Shown here one piece after another: positions 1-5,703 of a stretch of DNA of 8,395 bases. The notes under the pieces were generated by a model. The model was not told the DNA's origin and searched no databases. It saw only the letters and a program-made list of their open reading frames with translations. The stretch covers positions 1 through 8,395 of the forward strand of contig JARBUP010000118.1 in assembly GCA_029239575.1 (NCBI GenBank). The letters are read 5' to 3'. Each line of letters opens with the position of its first letter. Position 1 is the stretch's first letter. Both the position numbers and the translations under genes were made by a program. This DNA is from Bacillota bacterium. Lineage in GTDB: Bacteria; Bacillota; Clostridia; Tissierellales; Sedimentibacteraceae.

Positions 1-233
1 CCAACTACAATTTCATTAAAAAAAGCTTCAGCTGTTTCTGGTTCAACTGAATATATTTTATCTATAAATTTTACTGATACTGCTTCAGTACAATGCCCTA
101 AACAAAATGCAGCTTTTATAACTAATTTATCTGCTAAATTGTTGTGGTTTAAACAAGATTTAAATTTTTCTATAACTTCATAAGAACCTTTTAAATGACA
201 TGCGCTACCTACACAAATGCTTATATCAATCAT
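1..233 (-). CDS. Thioredoxin-like [2Fe-2S] ferredoxin domain protein (NuoE/HydC-like), 3' end outside window
   Basis: Reading the minus strand from ATG at 233 gives 77 codons plus two bases, open to the window edge. The start is supported by an AAAGGGG ribosome site a few bases upstream (about 242-248). The product begins MIDISICVGSACHLKGSYEV and carries C7-x4-C12 and C44-x3-C48 (CLGHC), the four-cysteine pattern of the thioredoxin-fold [2Fe-2S] domain of NuoE and the small electron-transfer subunits of electron-bifurcating hydrogenases. An extra Cys lies at 27. It starts directly with this domain, without the helical N-terminal region of full NuoE, so it is probably a stand-alone protein of roughly 80-95 residues. 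In Clostridia such proteins often open operons with a histidine-kinase-like ATPase and a (sensory) [FeFe] hydrogenase; those genes would lie left of this window (inference). Likely role: cytoplasmic one-electron carrier or redox-sensing partner. Family confidence is high, specific role low. Confidence 0.88.
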   Translation of the reverse strand, partial: MIDISICVGSACHLKGSYEVIEKFKSCLNHNNLADKLVIKAAFCLGHCTEAVSVKFIDKIYSVEPETAEAFFNEIVV

Positions 234-278
234 TTTGTCGACCCCTTTATTTTAAATAATATGGTACATATAATTGCC

Positions 279-301
279 AAAAAGTCACGGAGTAACTTTT
301 T
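279..301 (-). promoter_or_regulatory. Hairpin in the leader of the [2Fe-2S] gene
   Basis: Arms at 279-288 and 292-301 pair over 10 positions around a 3-base loop. In the minus-strand RNA this reads AAAAAGTTAC-tcc-GTGACTTTTT with one G-U pair; in the plus-strand RNA the same position would be a C-A mismatch, so the structure suits the minus transcript. It lies just after the predicted start (about 308), between promoter and gene. The A-tract, stem, T-tract layout is terminator-like but the stem core is weak, so an early attenuator, a 5' stabilising stem or chance are all possible. Confidence 0.35.
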
Positions 302-314
302 AGATGTTAATTAT

Positions 315-343
315 ATTATAGGATTAATAAATTATTATGTCAA
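315..343 (-). promoter_or_regulatory. Consensus sigma-A promoter for the [2Fe-2S] gene
   Basis: On the minus strand TTGACA (plus 338-343) is followed after exactly 17 bases by TATAAT (plus 315-320), a full match at both hexamers. Transcription would start near 308 and leave a leader of about 75 bases. It diverges from the rho promoter, with the two -35 boxes about 50 bp apart. Confidence 0.8.
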
Positions 344-395
344 TCTTAATGACAAAAATAAAACAATCATACATGTAATCATATATAAAAAAAAC

Positions 396-424
396 TTGAC
401 TAAAATCATTGAAAATGTTATGAT
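396..424 (+). promoter_or_regulatory. Sigma-A promoter for rho, extended -10
   Basis: TTGACT (396-401), a 17-base spacer, then TATGAT (419-424) preceded by TGT (extended -10). Five of six bases match consensus in each hexamer. Predicted start is about 431, giving a leader of roughly 75 bases before the TTG start of rho at 508. No convincing hairpin was seen in that leader. Confidence 0.75.
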
Positions 425-507
425 AATACAGTTTTATAACCCATCGTACATATCTAATTATCCCATTACAGAAAATACAAAAGAATGAGTCATAAGGAGG
501 TGTTTTT

Positions 508-2013
508 TTGGATTTAGCCCAATTATATAATTTGAAGGCTTTAGAACTAAAAGAACTTGCAAAGCAAAGAGGAATTCATAATGCTTATAAATATAAAAAA
601 GATGAGTTGATTATAAAAATTAAAGAATCTTATGATATACAAAAATCAAACAATGATTTAAGCAGTGATTCATTTAGTGAAAAAGAAAATATAAATTATG
701 TTGAAAAAGCTAAGGCGCTACAGTTGTTTGAAAAAGAACAATCTGATAAAGAATTAGAAATAGAAGATATAATCGATATAGAGGAATCTGAAGAAGCGGA
801 AGTTGATGATAATTTAAAAGATAATAAAAACATGCAGGACAAAGTTACTGGCGAAATAGATTTAAATAGTGAAGAACTTAATGTATGCGGAATATTAGAA
901 ACACATCAAGATGGTTATGGTTTTTTAAGAACAAATAATTATTTAACTAGTGAAGATGATGTTTATATATCACCATCTCAAATTAGAAGATTCCATTTAA
1001 AAACTGGAGACAAAATAAGCGGTATAACAAGACCTCCTAAACAAGGAGAAAAATTTAAAGCATTGTTATATGTGAAAAAGGTAAATGACGACAACCCGGA
1101 ACTTGCAAGAAAAAGAAAAGATTTTGATACACTCATTCCTATATATCCAAATCAAAGAATAAAACTTGAGCTAACATCATTGGAAATTTCAATGAGAATA
1201 ATAGATTTAGTAGCTCCAATAGGTAAAGGCCAAAGGGGTATGATAGTTGCGCCTCCTAAAGCAGGTAAAACAACAATACTAAAAAAATTAGCAAATAGCA
1301 TTTCAGAAAATCATCCTGAAATAGAAATTATTATGCTATTAATAGATGAAAGACCTGAAGAAGTTACAGATATGAAAAGATCTGTAAAGGGGGATGTTGT
1401 TTATTCAACATTTGATGAACTTCCTAAAAATCATATAAAAGTAGCTGAAATGGTTTTGGAAAGAGCAAAAAGGTTAGTGGAGCATGGAAGGGATGTTGTA
1501 ATATTATTAGATAGCATTACAAGGTTAGCAAGAGCATACAACTTGACTATTCCACCAACTGGAAGAACATTATCAGGCGGTCTTGATCCAGGGGCATTGC
1601 ATGGACCAAAAAGATTTTTTGGAGCTGCAAGAAATATTGAATTTGGTGGAAGTTTAACAATATTATCAAGTGCACTTGTAGAAACTGGAAGCAAAATGGA
1701 TGATATAATATTTGAAGAATTTAAAGGCACTGGAAATATGGAACTACATTTAGACAGAAAACTTTCAGAAAAAAGAGTATTCCCTGCTATAGATATAAAT
1801 AAATCTGGAACAAGAAGAGAAGAATTGTTGTTAAATGCTGATGAATTACAAACAATTTGGCAGTTAAGAAAAGCATTGAGCAATTTTTCAGTAGCAGATG
1901 TAACAGAAAGAATGATTGATGGTTTAGTAAAAACTAAATCAAATGAAGAATTTATTAAAGAAGCATCAGCTACTTTAAATCCTGATAAAATAAAAAATAA
2001 TTTTATTGATTAA
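508..2013 (+). CDS. rho: Transcription termination factor Rho
   Basis: Hexameric RNA-dependent ATPase/translocase that ends transcription. The 501 residues start at a TTG set 7 bases after a perfect AAGGAGG (494-500). Domains: Rho_N helical domain about 3-40; acidic low-complexity linker about 41-120 (11 of residues 81-100 are Asp/Glu); cold-shock-like RNA-binding domain about 125-195 with the RNP1-like DGYGFLR (135-141); RecA-type ATPase from about 215 on. Visible catalytic parts are Walker A APPKAGKTT (248-256; K251, K254, T255), catalytic Glu E281 in DERPEE, Walker B ILLDS with D335, the Q-loop region about 350-362, and arginine finger R436 in SGTRREEL. These sit at a constant offset of 70 from E. 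coli K181, K184, E211, D265 and R366. The length exceeds the 419-residue E. coli protein mainly through the linker. rpmE follows after 163 bases with its own promoter, and no clear terminator separates them. Confidence 0.98.
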   Translation: MDLAQLYNLKALELKELAKQRGIHNAYKYKKDELIIKIKESYDIQKSNNDLSSDSFSEKENINYVEKAKALQLFEKEQSDKELEIEDIIDIEESEEAEVDDNLKDNKNMQDKVTGEIDLNSEELNVCGILETHQDGYGFLRTNNYLTSEDDVYISPSQIRRFHLKTGDKISGITRPPKQGEKFKALLYVKKVNDDNPELARKRKDFDTLIPIYPNQRIKLELTSLEISMRIIDLVAPIGKGQRGMIVAPPKAGKTTILKKLANSISENHPEIEIIMLLIDERPEEVTDMKRSVKGDVVYSTFDELPKNHIKVAEMVLERAKRLVEHGRDVVILLDSITRLARAYNLTIPPTGRTLSGGLDPGALHGPKRFFGAARNIEFGGSLTILSSALVETGSKMDDIIFEEFKGTGNMELHLDRKLSEKRVFPAIDINKSGTRREELLLNADELQTIWQLRKALSNFSVADVTERMIDGLVKTKSNEEFIKEASATLNPDKIKNNFID

Positions 2014-2083
2014 CAGGAAAAAAGGGTAAAAGATAATAAGATGAAAAAATTAGTAAAAATTAATATACTAATACAAAAAAATA

Positions 2084-2112
2084 TTGTCAAAGATAAACCA
2101 TTATGTTATAAT
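2084..2112 (+). promoter_or_regulatory. Strong promoter for rpmE, extended -10
   Basis: TTGTCA (2084-2089), a 17-base spacer, then a perfect TATAAT (2107-2112) preceded by TGT, giving an extended -10. Predicted start is about 2119, leaving a leader of some 58 bases before the rpmE ATG. This lets the ribosomal protein be made independently of rho, although read-through from rho is also likely because no terminator is seen in 2014-2083. Confidence 0.75.
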
Positions 2113-2176
2113 TCTTAAAGTATGTTGATAAATAATAATTAACTTAATATAAAGTTATTAGAAAGAGGTGAACGGT

Positions 2177-2377
2177 ATGAAAGAAGGAATACATCCAAAT
2201 TATAAAACAATAACAGTTAAATGTGCTTGTGGAAATACTTTTGAAACAGGTTCAATATTAGATGAAATAAAAGTTGAAATTTGTTCAGAATGCCATCCTT
2301 TCTTTACAGGTAAACAAAAGTTTATCGATAAAGGCGGCCGTGTTGATCGTTTCAAAAAGAAATACAACATGGATTAA
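2177..2377 (+). CDS. rpmE: 50S ribosomal protein L31 (bL31), zinc-binding form
   Basis: The 66-residue product begins MKEGIHPNYKTITVKCACG and is typical of bL31, a large-subunit protein bridging to the small subunit. C16-x-C18 and C36-x2-C39 form the CxC...CxxC zinc site, so this is the zinc-containing (C+) form rather than the zinc-independent paralogue made on zinc starvation. The ATG at 2177 is preferred over the in-frame GTG at 2168 because the AGAGGTG ribosome site (2164-2170) overlaps that GTG and sits 6 bases before the ATG, and because bL31 proteins normally begin MK-x-x-IHP. The gene follows rho, an arrangement common in Firmicutes, and ends before a clear terminator. Full length; no oddities. 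Confidence 0.97.
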   Translation: MKEGIHPNYKTITVKCACGNTFETGSILDEIKVEICSECHPFFTGKQKFIDKGGRVDRFKKKYNMD

Positions 2378-2406
2378 TTTGCATGAATTAACTGCATAAG
2401 ACTTTT

Positions 2407-2435
2407 AAGGGTTCGACATTTGCCGAACCTTTTTG
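2407..2435 (+). terminator. Intrinsic terminator after rpmE
   Basis: AAGGGTTCG (2407-2415) pairs with CGAACCTTT (2424-2432) over 9 positions (one G-T) around an 8-base loop. The run of five T overlaps the right arm and is followed by more T-rich sequence. It lies 30 bases after the rpmE stop codon. Confidence 0.85.
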
Positions 2436-2595
2436 TCGTTTTATAAATAAAATTTTTTATTTTAAATATTAAAAATTTTTAATTTATTAAAATTTAATTT
2501 GAAAAAATATTTTGAAAAATGAAATAAGTGTTTAAATTAAGCTCTAAATATATAATAACAATTAATAAAAATTAATAAATATTATTACATAATTA

Positions 2596-2604
2596 TGTTA
2601 TACT
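2596..2604 (+). promoter_or_regulatory. Probable extended -10 promoter for the aminotransferase gene
   Basis: TGT followed by TATACT (2599-2604) forms an extended -10 about 69 bases before the start codon. No good -35 hexamer lies 16-18 bases upstream. The preceding region 2441-2595 is almost pure A/T with repeated A- and T-tracts, including a 16-bp palindrome at 2468-2483 and two near-identical 10-mers at 2561-2580, and could act as an UP-like element (inference). Confidence 0.45.
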
Positions 2605-2672
2605 TAATTAGTAAAATAAATAAAATTTAATAGTCAAAAATATGTAAAATAAAAATTTTTGGAGGATTAATA

Positions 2673-3989
2673 ATGAATAAACCAGTATTGTCAGCTCACT
2701 TTGAGTCAAGAACTCCTTCTGACGTGAGATTAGCACAGATGAAATATGATGAACGTAAAGTAAAACCTGAAGCAGTAATAAATGTAGGTATAGGAAACGT
2801 TTCACTTCCAATGAATCCTGCTATGATGAAAAGAATGTTTGCACTTGGTGCACCAGAAAGTCCATTTGCTAAAGGTGTTGTAAGATATTCAGGTACTGCT
2901 GGTACTGTTGAATGTCAAGAAGCGTTCAAAAATATACTTAAATGTGAAGGCTTTGATACAAGTAAATTATTTGTACAAGTAACAGATGGTGGTTCTACAG
3001 GAATGGAATTATTATTAATCGGAGTTTGCGGGCCTGCAGGAACTGATGAAAAACCACTAATGATGATAGATCCAGCGTATACAAATTATATTTCTTTTGC
3101 TGAAAGAACTGGACGTAAAACAGTAACAGTTAAACGTCATTTAAATGAAGACGGAAAATTTAATCTTCCAGATATGGCTACAATTGAAGAAACTATAAAA
3201 CAAAACAATCCTGGAGCATTACTTGTTATACCTTATGATAACCCTACAGGACAACTTTATGACTATGAAACATTAAAAGAACTTGCTAAATTATGTGTAA
3301 AATATAATATGTGGATGATAAGTGACGAAGCTTATCGTGAATTATATTATGTAGAAGGTAGCGAACTTGTAAGTATTTGGGGAATCACTGATGCTGACGT
3401 ACCTGGAATAGAAGGAAGAAGAATAGGATTAGATACTGCTTCTAAAGTATGGAATGCATGTGGTTTAAGAATAGGCGCATTAATCACTGATAGTGCAGAA
3501 TATAACAACCGTTCTGTAGCTGAATATACTGCAAATTTATGTGCTAACGTAATTGGTCAGTACATATTTGGAGCATTAGCTCATGAAAGCAAAGAAGATA
3601 TAGCTGGATGGTGCAAAAGCCTTCGTGATTACTATGGCGATTTAATTAAAAAAGTAAGCAGTGGTCTTAAAGAACAAGAACCAGGTTTAATTATTTCAAG
3701 CCCTGATGCATCTTTATATACAGTAATCGATGTAAGAAATGTTGTTAAACCAGGATTTAATGCAATTGACTTCGTATTATATTGTGCACAAGAAGGTGCT
3801 GTTGATTACAACGGAGTTCAAACAACTGTTTTAGTAGCACCTTTAAAAGGTTTCTATGATATAGCTGAAGGCGAGTTCAATCCAGGAAGTACTCAGTTCC
3901 GTATTTCATATGTTGAAACACCTGAAAACATGTTAAAAGTTCCAGAAATATTTGTAAAACTTTTAAAACAATTTGAAGCTCAAAGATAA
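2673..3989 (+). CDS. Class I/II pyridoxal-phosphate aminotransferase (aspartate aminotransferase superfamily)
   Basis: PLP enzyme of fold type I that would move an amino group between an amino acid and a 2-oxo acid in the cytoplasm; the substrate cannot be read from sequence. The 438 residues are near full length for the family. Visible active-site elements: phosphate-cup segment DGGSTGMEL (105-113), N190 in DNPTG, D218 and Y221 in SDEAYRE (ring nitrogen and O3' contacts), Schiff-base K258 in TASKVWNACGLRIG with R266 nearby, and R410 in FRISY as the usual substrate-carboxylate arginine. The ATG lies 7 bases after GGAGG (2661-2665). The gene stands alone between two terminators. It uses CGT for arginine several times, unlike AGA-dominated rho, which suggests high expression. 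Together with the amino-acid-fermenting lifestyle common in such organisms, a catabolic role is plausible but inferred. Confidence 0.92.
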   Translation: MNKPVLSAHFESRTPSDVRLAQMKYDERKVKPEAVINVGIGNVSLPMNPAMMKRMFALGAPESPFAKGVVRYSGTAGTVECQEAFKNILKCEGFDTSKLFVQVTDGGSTGMELLLIGVCGPAGTDEKPLMMIDPAYTNYISFAERTGRKTVTVKRHLNEDGKFNLPDMATIEETIKQNNPGALLVIPYDNPTGQLYDYETLKELAKLCVKYNMWMISDEAYRELYYVEGSELVSIWGITDADVPGIEGRRIGLDTASKVWNACGLRIGALITDSAEYNNRSVAEYTANLCANVIGQYIFGALAHESKEDIAGWCKSLRDYYGDLIKKVSSGLKEQEPGLIISSPDASLYTVIDVRNVVKPGFNAIDFVLYCAQEGAVDYNGVQTTVLVAPLKGFYDIAEGEFNPGSTQFRISYVETPENMLKVPEIFVKLLKQFEAQR

Positions 3990-4017
3990 AAAATAATAAA
4001 ATTATATATTTTTATAG

Positions 4018-4046
4018 GGCTGCCTCTTAACGAGGCAGCCTTTTTT
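4018..4046 (+). terminator. Strong intrinsic terminator after the aminotransferase gene
   Basis: GGCTGCCTC (4018-4026) pairs perfectly over 9 bp with GAGGCAGCC (4032-4040) around a TTAAC loop, followed directly by six T (4041-4046). This is the most GC-rich short structure in the window and a textbook Rho-independent terminator. Confidence 0.96.
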
Positions 4047-4064
4047 GTGCTTAACTTATTTTTG

Positions 4065-4093
4065 TTGACATTTCTGCTATAAAATATTATAAT
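4065..4093 (+). promoter_or_regulatory. Perfect consensus sigma-A promoter of the three-gene operon
   Basis: TTGACA (4065-4070), a 17-base spacer, TATAAT (4088-4093): both hexamers match consensus exactly. Predicted start is about 4100. The promoter begins 19 bases after the T-run of the upstream terminator, so the operon is insulated. So strong a promoter ahead of genes that are unlikely to be needed at high level all the time suggests control by a repressor. Confidence 0.85.
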
Positions 4094-4103
4094 CATTTTA
4101 AAG

Positions 4104-4136
4104 TTAGTAATTTACTAATTTAGTAAATAAGTAAAT
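4104..4136 (+). promoter_or_regulatory. Putative operator: overlapping TTAGTAA/TTACTAA palindromes
   Basis: TTAGTAA (4104-4110), one T, TTACTAA (4112-4118) is a perfect 15-base dyad. Its right half also forms TTACTA-ATT-TAGTAA (4112-4126). AGTAAAT then occurs twice 8 bases apart (4122-4128, 4130-4136). The cluster covers about +5 to +37 of the predicted transcript, where a bound repressor would block RNA polymerase. A one-base loop cannot form a good RNA hairpin, which favours a DNA-binding site. MarR- or HxlR-type winged-helix regulators commonly control flavin reductase genes through dyads of this kind; the regulator is not in this window. Confidence 0.55.
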
Positions 4137-4155
4137 TTATATAAAGGAAGTTATT

Positions 4156-4824
4156 ATGAAAATTGTAGTAATAAATGGAAGCCCAAAGGGAAAAGACGGA
4201 AATACAAATGTTTTAGTTAATGCTTTTTTAAAAGGAGCAAATAATGCTGGAGCAAAAAGTGTTAATATATATATATCTGAAAAAAGAATAGAACATTGCA
4301 TGGGTTGTCATATATGTTGGACTAAGGGACCAGGACAATGTGTTATAAGTGATGATGTGTTAAGTGTTTTAATGGAAATGGGGGATGCAGATGTTATTGC
4401 TTTTTCTTCACCAGTATATTTTGAAAATATATCCGGTATGTTAAAAACATTTATGGATAGAATGACAATGATTGGTGGCCCACAGCAACAAAAAAGTATA
4501 GAAGAAGAAAAAGATTTGAAGTCATCAAATGTTCAAGGGCCTAAATTGATGATGATTTCAAGTTGTGGACATTTAGATGAATCAGAATTTAGCGTCACAT
4601 CCCATTGGATTAATCGTATAGAAAAAATGCACATGGAATTAGTTGGGGAGATTTATTTTTCAAGTGGAAAATATTTAAAAGAAACACCTGAAGAATTAAA
4701 AGAACAATTGTCAAATTACTTGCAGTTGGTAGAAAAGGCAGGCAGTGAAATTGGTAAAAATTTTAAATTATCTGATAATACTAAGAAATTTTTAAAAGAA
4801 AATATAATAATTCGAAATAAATAA
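4156..4824 (+). CDS. Flavodoxin-fold NAD(P)H-dependent reductase with iron-sulfur-flavoprotein-like Cys motif
   Basis: The 222-residue cytoplasmic product starts MKIVVINGSPKGKDGNTNVL; the NGSPKG loop and following N-T (7-18) form the FMN-phosphate site of the NADPH-dependent FMN reductase/flavodoxin_2 family. A second flavin loop is SSPVYFENISGMLKTFMDR (84-102). Between them C48-x2-C51-x2-C54-x7-C62 matches the compact CX2CX2CX4-7C motif known to bind a [4Fe-4S] cluster in archaeal iron-sulfur flavoprotein (Isf). Many flavodoxin-family reductases carry a similar GCxxCW segment without a proven cluster, so cluster binding is possible but not shown. Expected role: electron transfer from NAD(P)H or ferredoxin to quinones, nitro or azo compounds, or oxygen species. 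It is the first gene of a three-gene operon under a consensus promoter and likely operator; the DUF6530-type gene follows after 12 bases. AAAGGAAG precedes the ATG. Confidence 0.88.
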   Translation: MKIVVINGSPKGKDGNTNVLVNAFLKGANNAGAKSVNIYISEKRIEHCMGCHICWTKGPGQCVISDDVLSVLMEMGDADVIAFSSPVYFENISGMLKTFMDRMTMIGGPQQQKSIEEEKDLKSSNVQGPKLMMISSCGHLDESEFSVTSHWINRIEKMHMELVGEIYFSSGKYLKETPEELKEQLSNYLQLVEKAGSEIGKNFKLSDNTKKFLKENIIIRNK

Positions 4825-4836
4825 AAGGAGAATAAA

Positions 4837-5325
4837 ATGAAAATTCCAACAACTTTAAAACATAAACCAGTTATAGTTTCAGAAAATTATGAAAATGTTG
4901 ACGGCAGAAATGCTTATAATTCAGATGCAAAAGGTCTTTCAGTAGGATTGGCACAATGGAATGACAGAGGCAAAGTAGATATATCTGCTAAAGTATGGAG
5001 ATATACAGGAGAAAAGTGGTCAAGACAATCAGAAGAATTGCCACTTCACAGAGTTTTAGATTTAGCTATTTTAGTTTGTAGCACTAAATTGCATTTTAAA
5101 GAAGCTTATCGTTATAAAAAATTATATGATGAGGAAAAAACAGTTATAGACCGAATAGGATTGCAAGGTGATGCCATGACAGTAGAAGTATGTACGGACA
5201 ATGAAAAAATAGATGAAGACATTAAATTATTTAGCCAAGCTTTAAGTGATGATGATGAAATCATAGGTGAAAGATTGCGTACATTATCGAGACTATTAAA
5301 TGAAATGGGTTACAACGGAAGGTGA
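4837..5325 (+). CDS. Conserved protein of unknown function, DUF6530-like
   Basis: A 162-residue soluble protein with no signal peptide or membrane segment. From memory it resembles the family named DUF6530, small Firmicute proteins with no assigned activity; the name should be confirmed by a profile search. Visible features: a polar N-terminal half rich in apparently structured motifs (ENYENVDGRNAYNSDAKGLS, 16-35; AQWNDRGKVDISAKVWRYTG, 39-58; WSRQSEELPLHRVLDLAIL, 61-79), a central RIGLQGDAMTVEVCTDN (106-122), and an acidic-basic helical C-terminus (124-158). Conserved-looking Trp, Arg and His residues (W41, W54, W61, R63, H71, R72) could line a binding site, but this is a guess. AAAGGAG sits just before the ATG, 12 bases after the reductase stop, and its stop lies 9 bases before the next start, so translation is likely coupled within the operon. 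Confidence 0.72.
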   Translation: MKIPTTLKHKPVIVSENYENVDGRNAYNSDAKGLSVGLAQWNDRGKVDISAKVWRYTGEKWSRQSEELPLHRVLDLAILVCSTKLHFKEAYRYKKLYDEEKTVIDRIGLQGDAMTVEVCTDNEKIDEDIKLFSQALSDDDEIIGERLRTLSRLLNEMGYNGR

Positions 5326-5334
5326 TTAGATTAA

Positions 5335-5691
5335 ATGGATAGAAAAAAACAATTAAAAGAGCAGTATAAACAAATGAAACCAGAAATGGGAATATTCATG
5401 GTGCACTGCAAAGCTAATAATAAATGTTTTTTAAAAATAACTCAAAATTTAAAAGGTATAATGAACAGCACAAAATTTCAATTAAGTGCAAAAAACTTTC
5501 CGAATTATGAATTACAAGAGGATTGGAATAAATACGGTCAAGAACAATTTGAAATTGAAATCCTTGAAATTCTACAATATGATAAGGATGAATCTAAGAC
5601 AGATTATTCTGAAGAATTAAATATAATGAAAATAGTTTGGGAAGAAAAATTAGGAAAACAAAATTTAGAGTTTTATACAGAAATGTTTTAA
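5335..5691 (+). CDS. Small GIY-YIG-like protein with degenerate catalytic motif
   Basis: A 118-residue soluble protein. Residues 18-80 follow the layout of a GIY-YIG domain: a first strand MGIFMVHC (18-25), a second strand NKCFLKIT (29-36), the turn QNLKG, then the NYELQEDWNKYGQEQFEIEIL segment (57-77), which resembles the conserved helix-strand of the superfamily. The hallmark residues are altered, however: GIY is GIF and YIG is FLK, and the arginine and glutamate used for catalysis are not evident. The C-terminal tail (81-118) is acidic and helical. It is therefore probably not an active nuclease, and may be a nucleic-acid or ligand-binding derivative. The ATG at 5335 lies about 9 bases after GGAAGGTG (5317-5324), which overlaps the end of the preceding gene. 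It is the third and last gene of the operon, ahead of a long hairpin. Confidence 0.7.
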   Translation: MDRKKQLKEQYKQMKPEMGIFMVHCKANNKCFLKITQNLKGIMNSTKFQLSAKNFPNYELQEDWNKYGQEQFEIEILEILQYDKDESKTDYSEELNIMKIVWEEKLGKQNLEFYTEMF

Positions 5692-5703
5692 ATATAAGTA
5701 AGT

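Noticed and set aside
195..488. Plus-strand open frame of 97 codons before rho
   Set aside because: It overlaps the start of the minus-strand [2Fe-2S] gene, has no ribosome site, covers both divergent promoters, and its product looks like translated AT-rich spacer.
1431..1883. Minus-strand open frame inside rho
   Set aside because: It is antisense to the conserved ATPase domain of Rho, with no ribosome site and no recognisable domain.
2041..2118. 25-codon frame starting ATGAAAAAATTAG between rho and rpmE
   Set aside because: No convincing ribosome site, and it overlaps the rpmE promoter; composition alone explains it.
2168..2176. GTG at 2168 as the rpmE start
   Set aside because: This GTG is part of the AGAGGTG ribosome site for the ATG at 2177, and bL31 proteins normally start at the MK-x-x-IHP position.
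2441..2595. Replication origin or phased A-tract bend in the AT-rich spacer
   Set aside because: A-tract centres are spaced irregularly (about 16, 12 and 12 bases), no DnaA boxes were seen, and palindromes here are expected from extreme A/T content.
2608..2811. Minus-strand frame of 67 codons overlapping the aminotransferase start
   Set aside because: Antisense to a well-supported gene, low complexity, no ribosome site.
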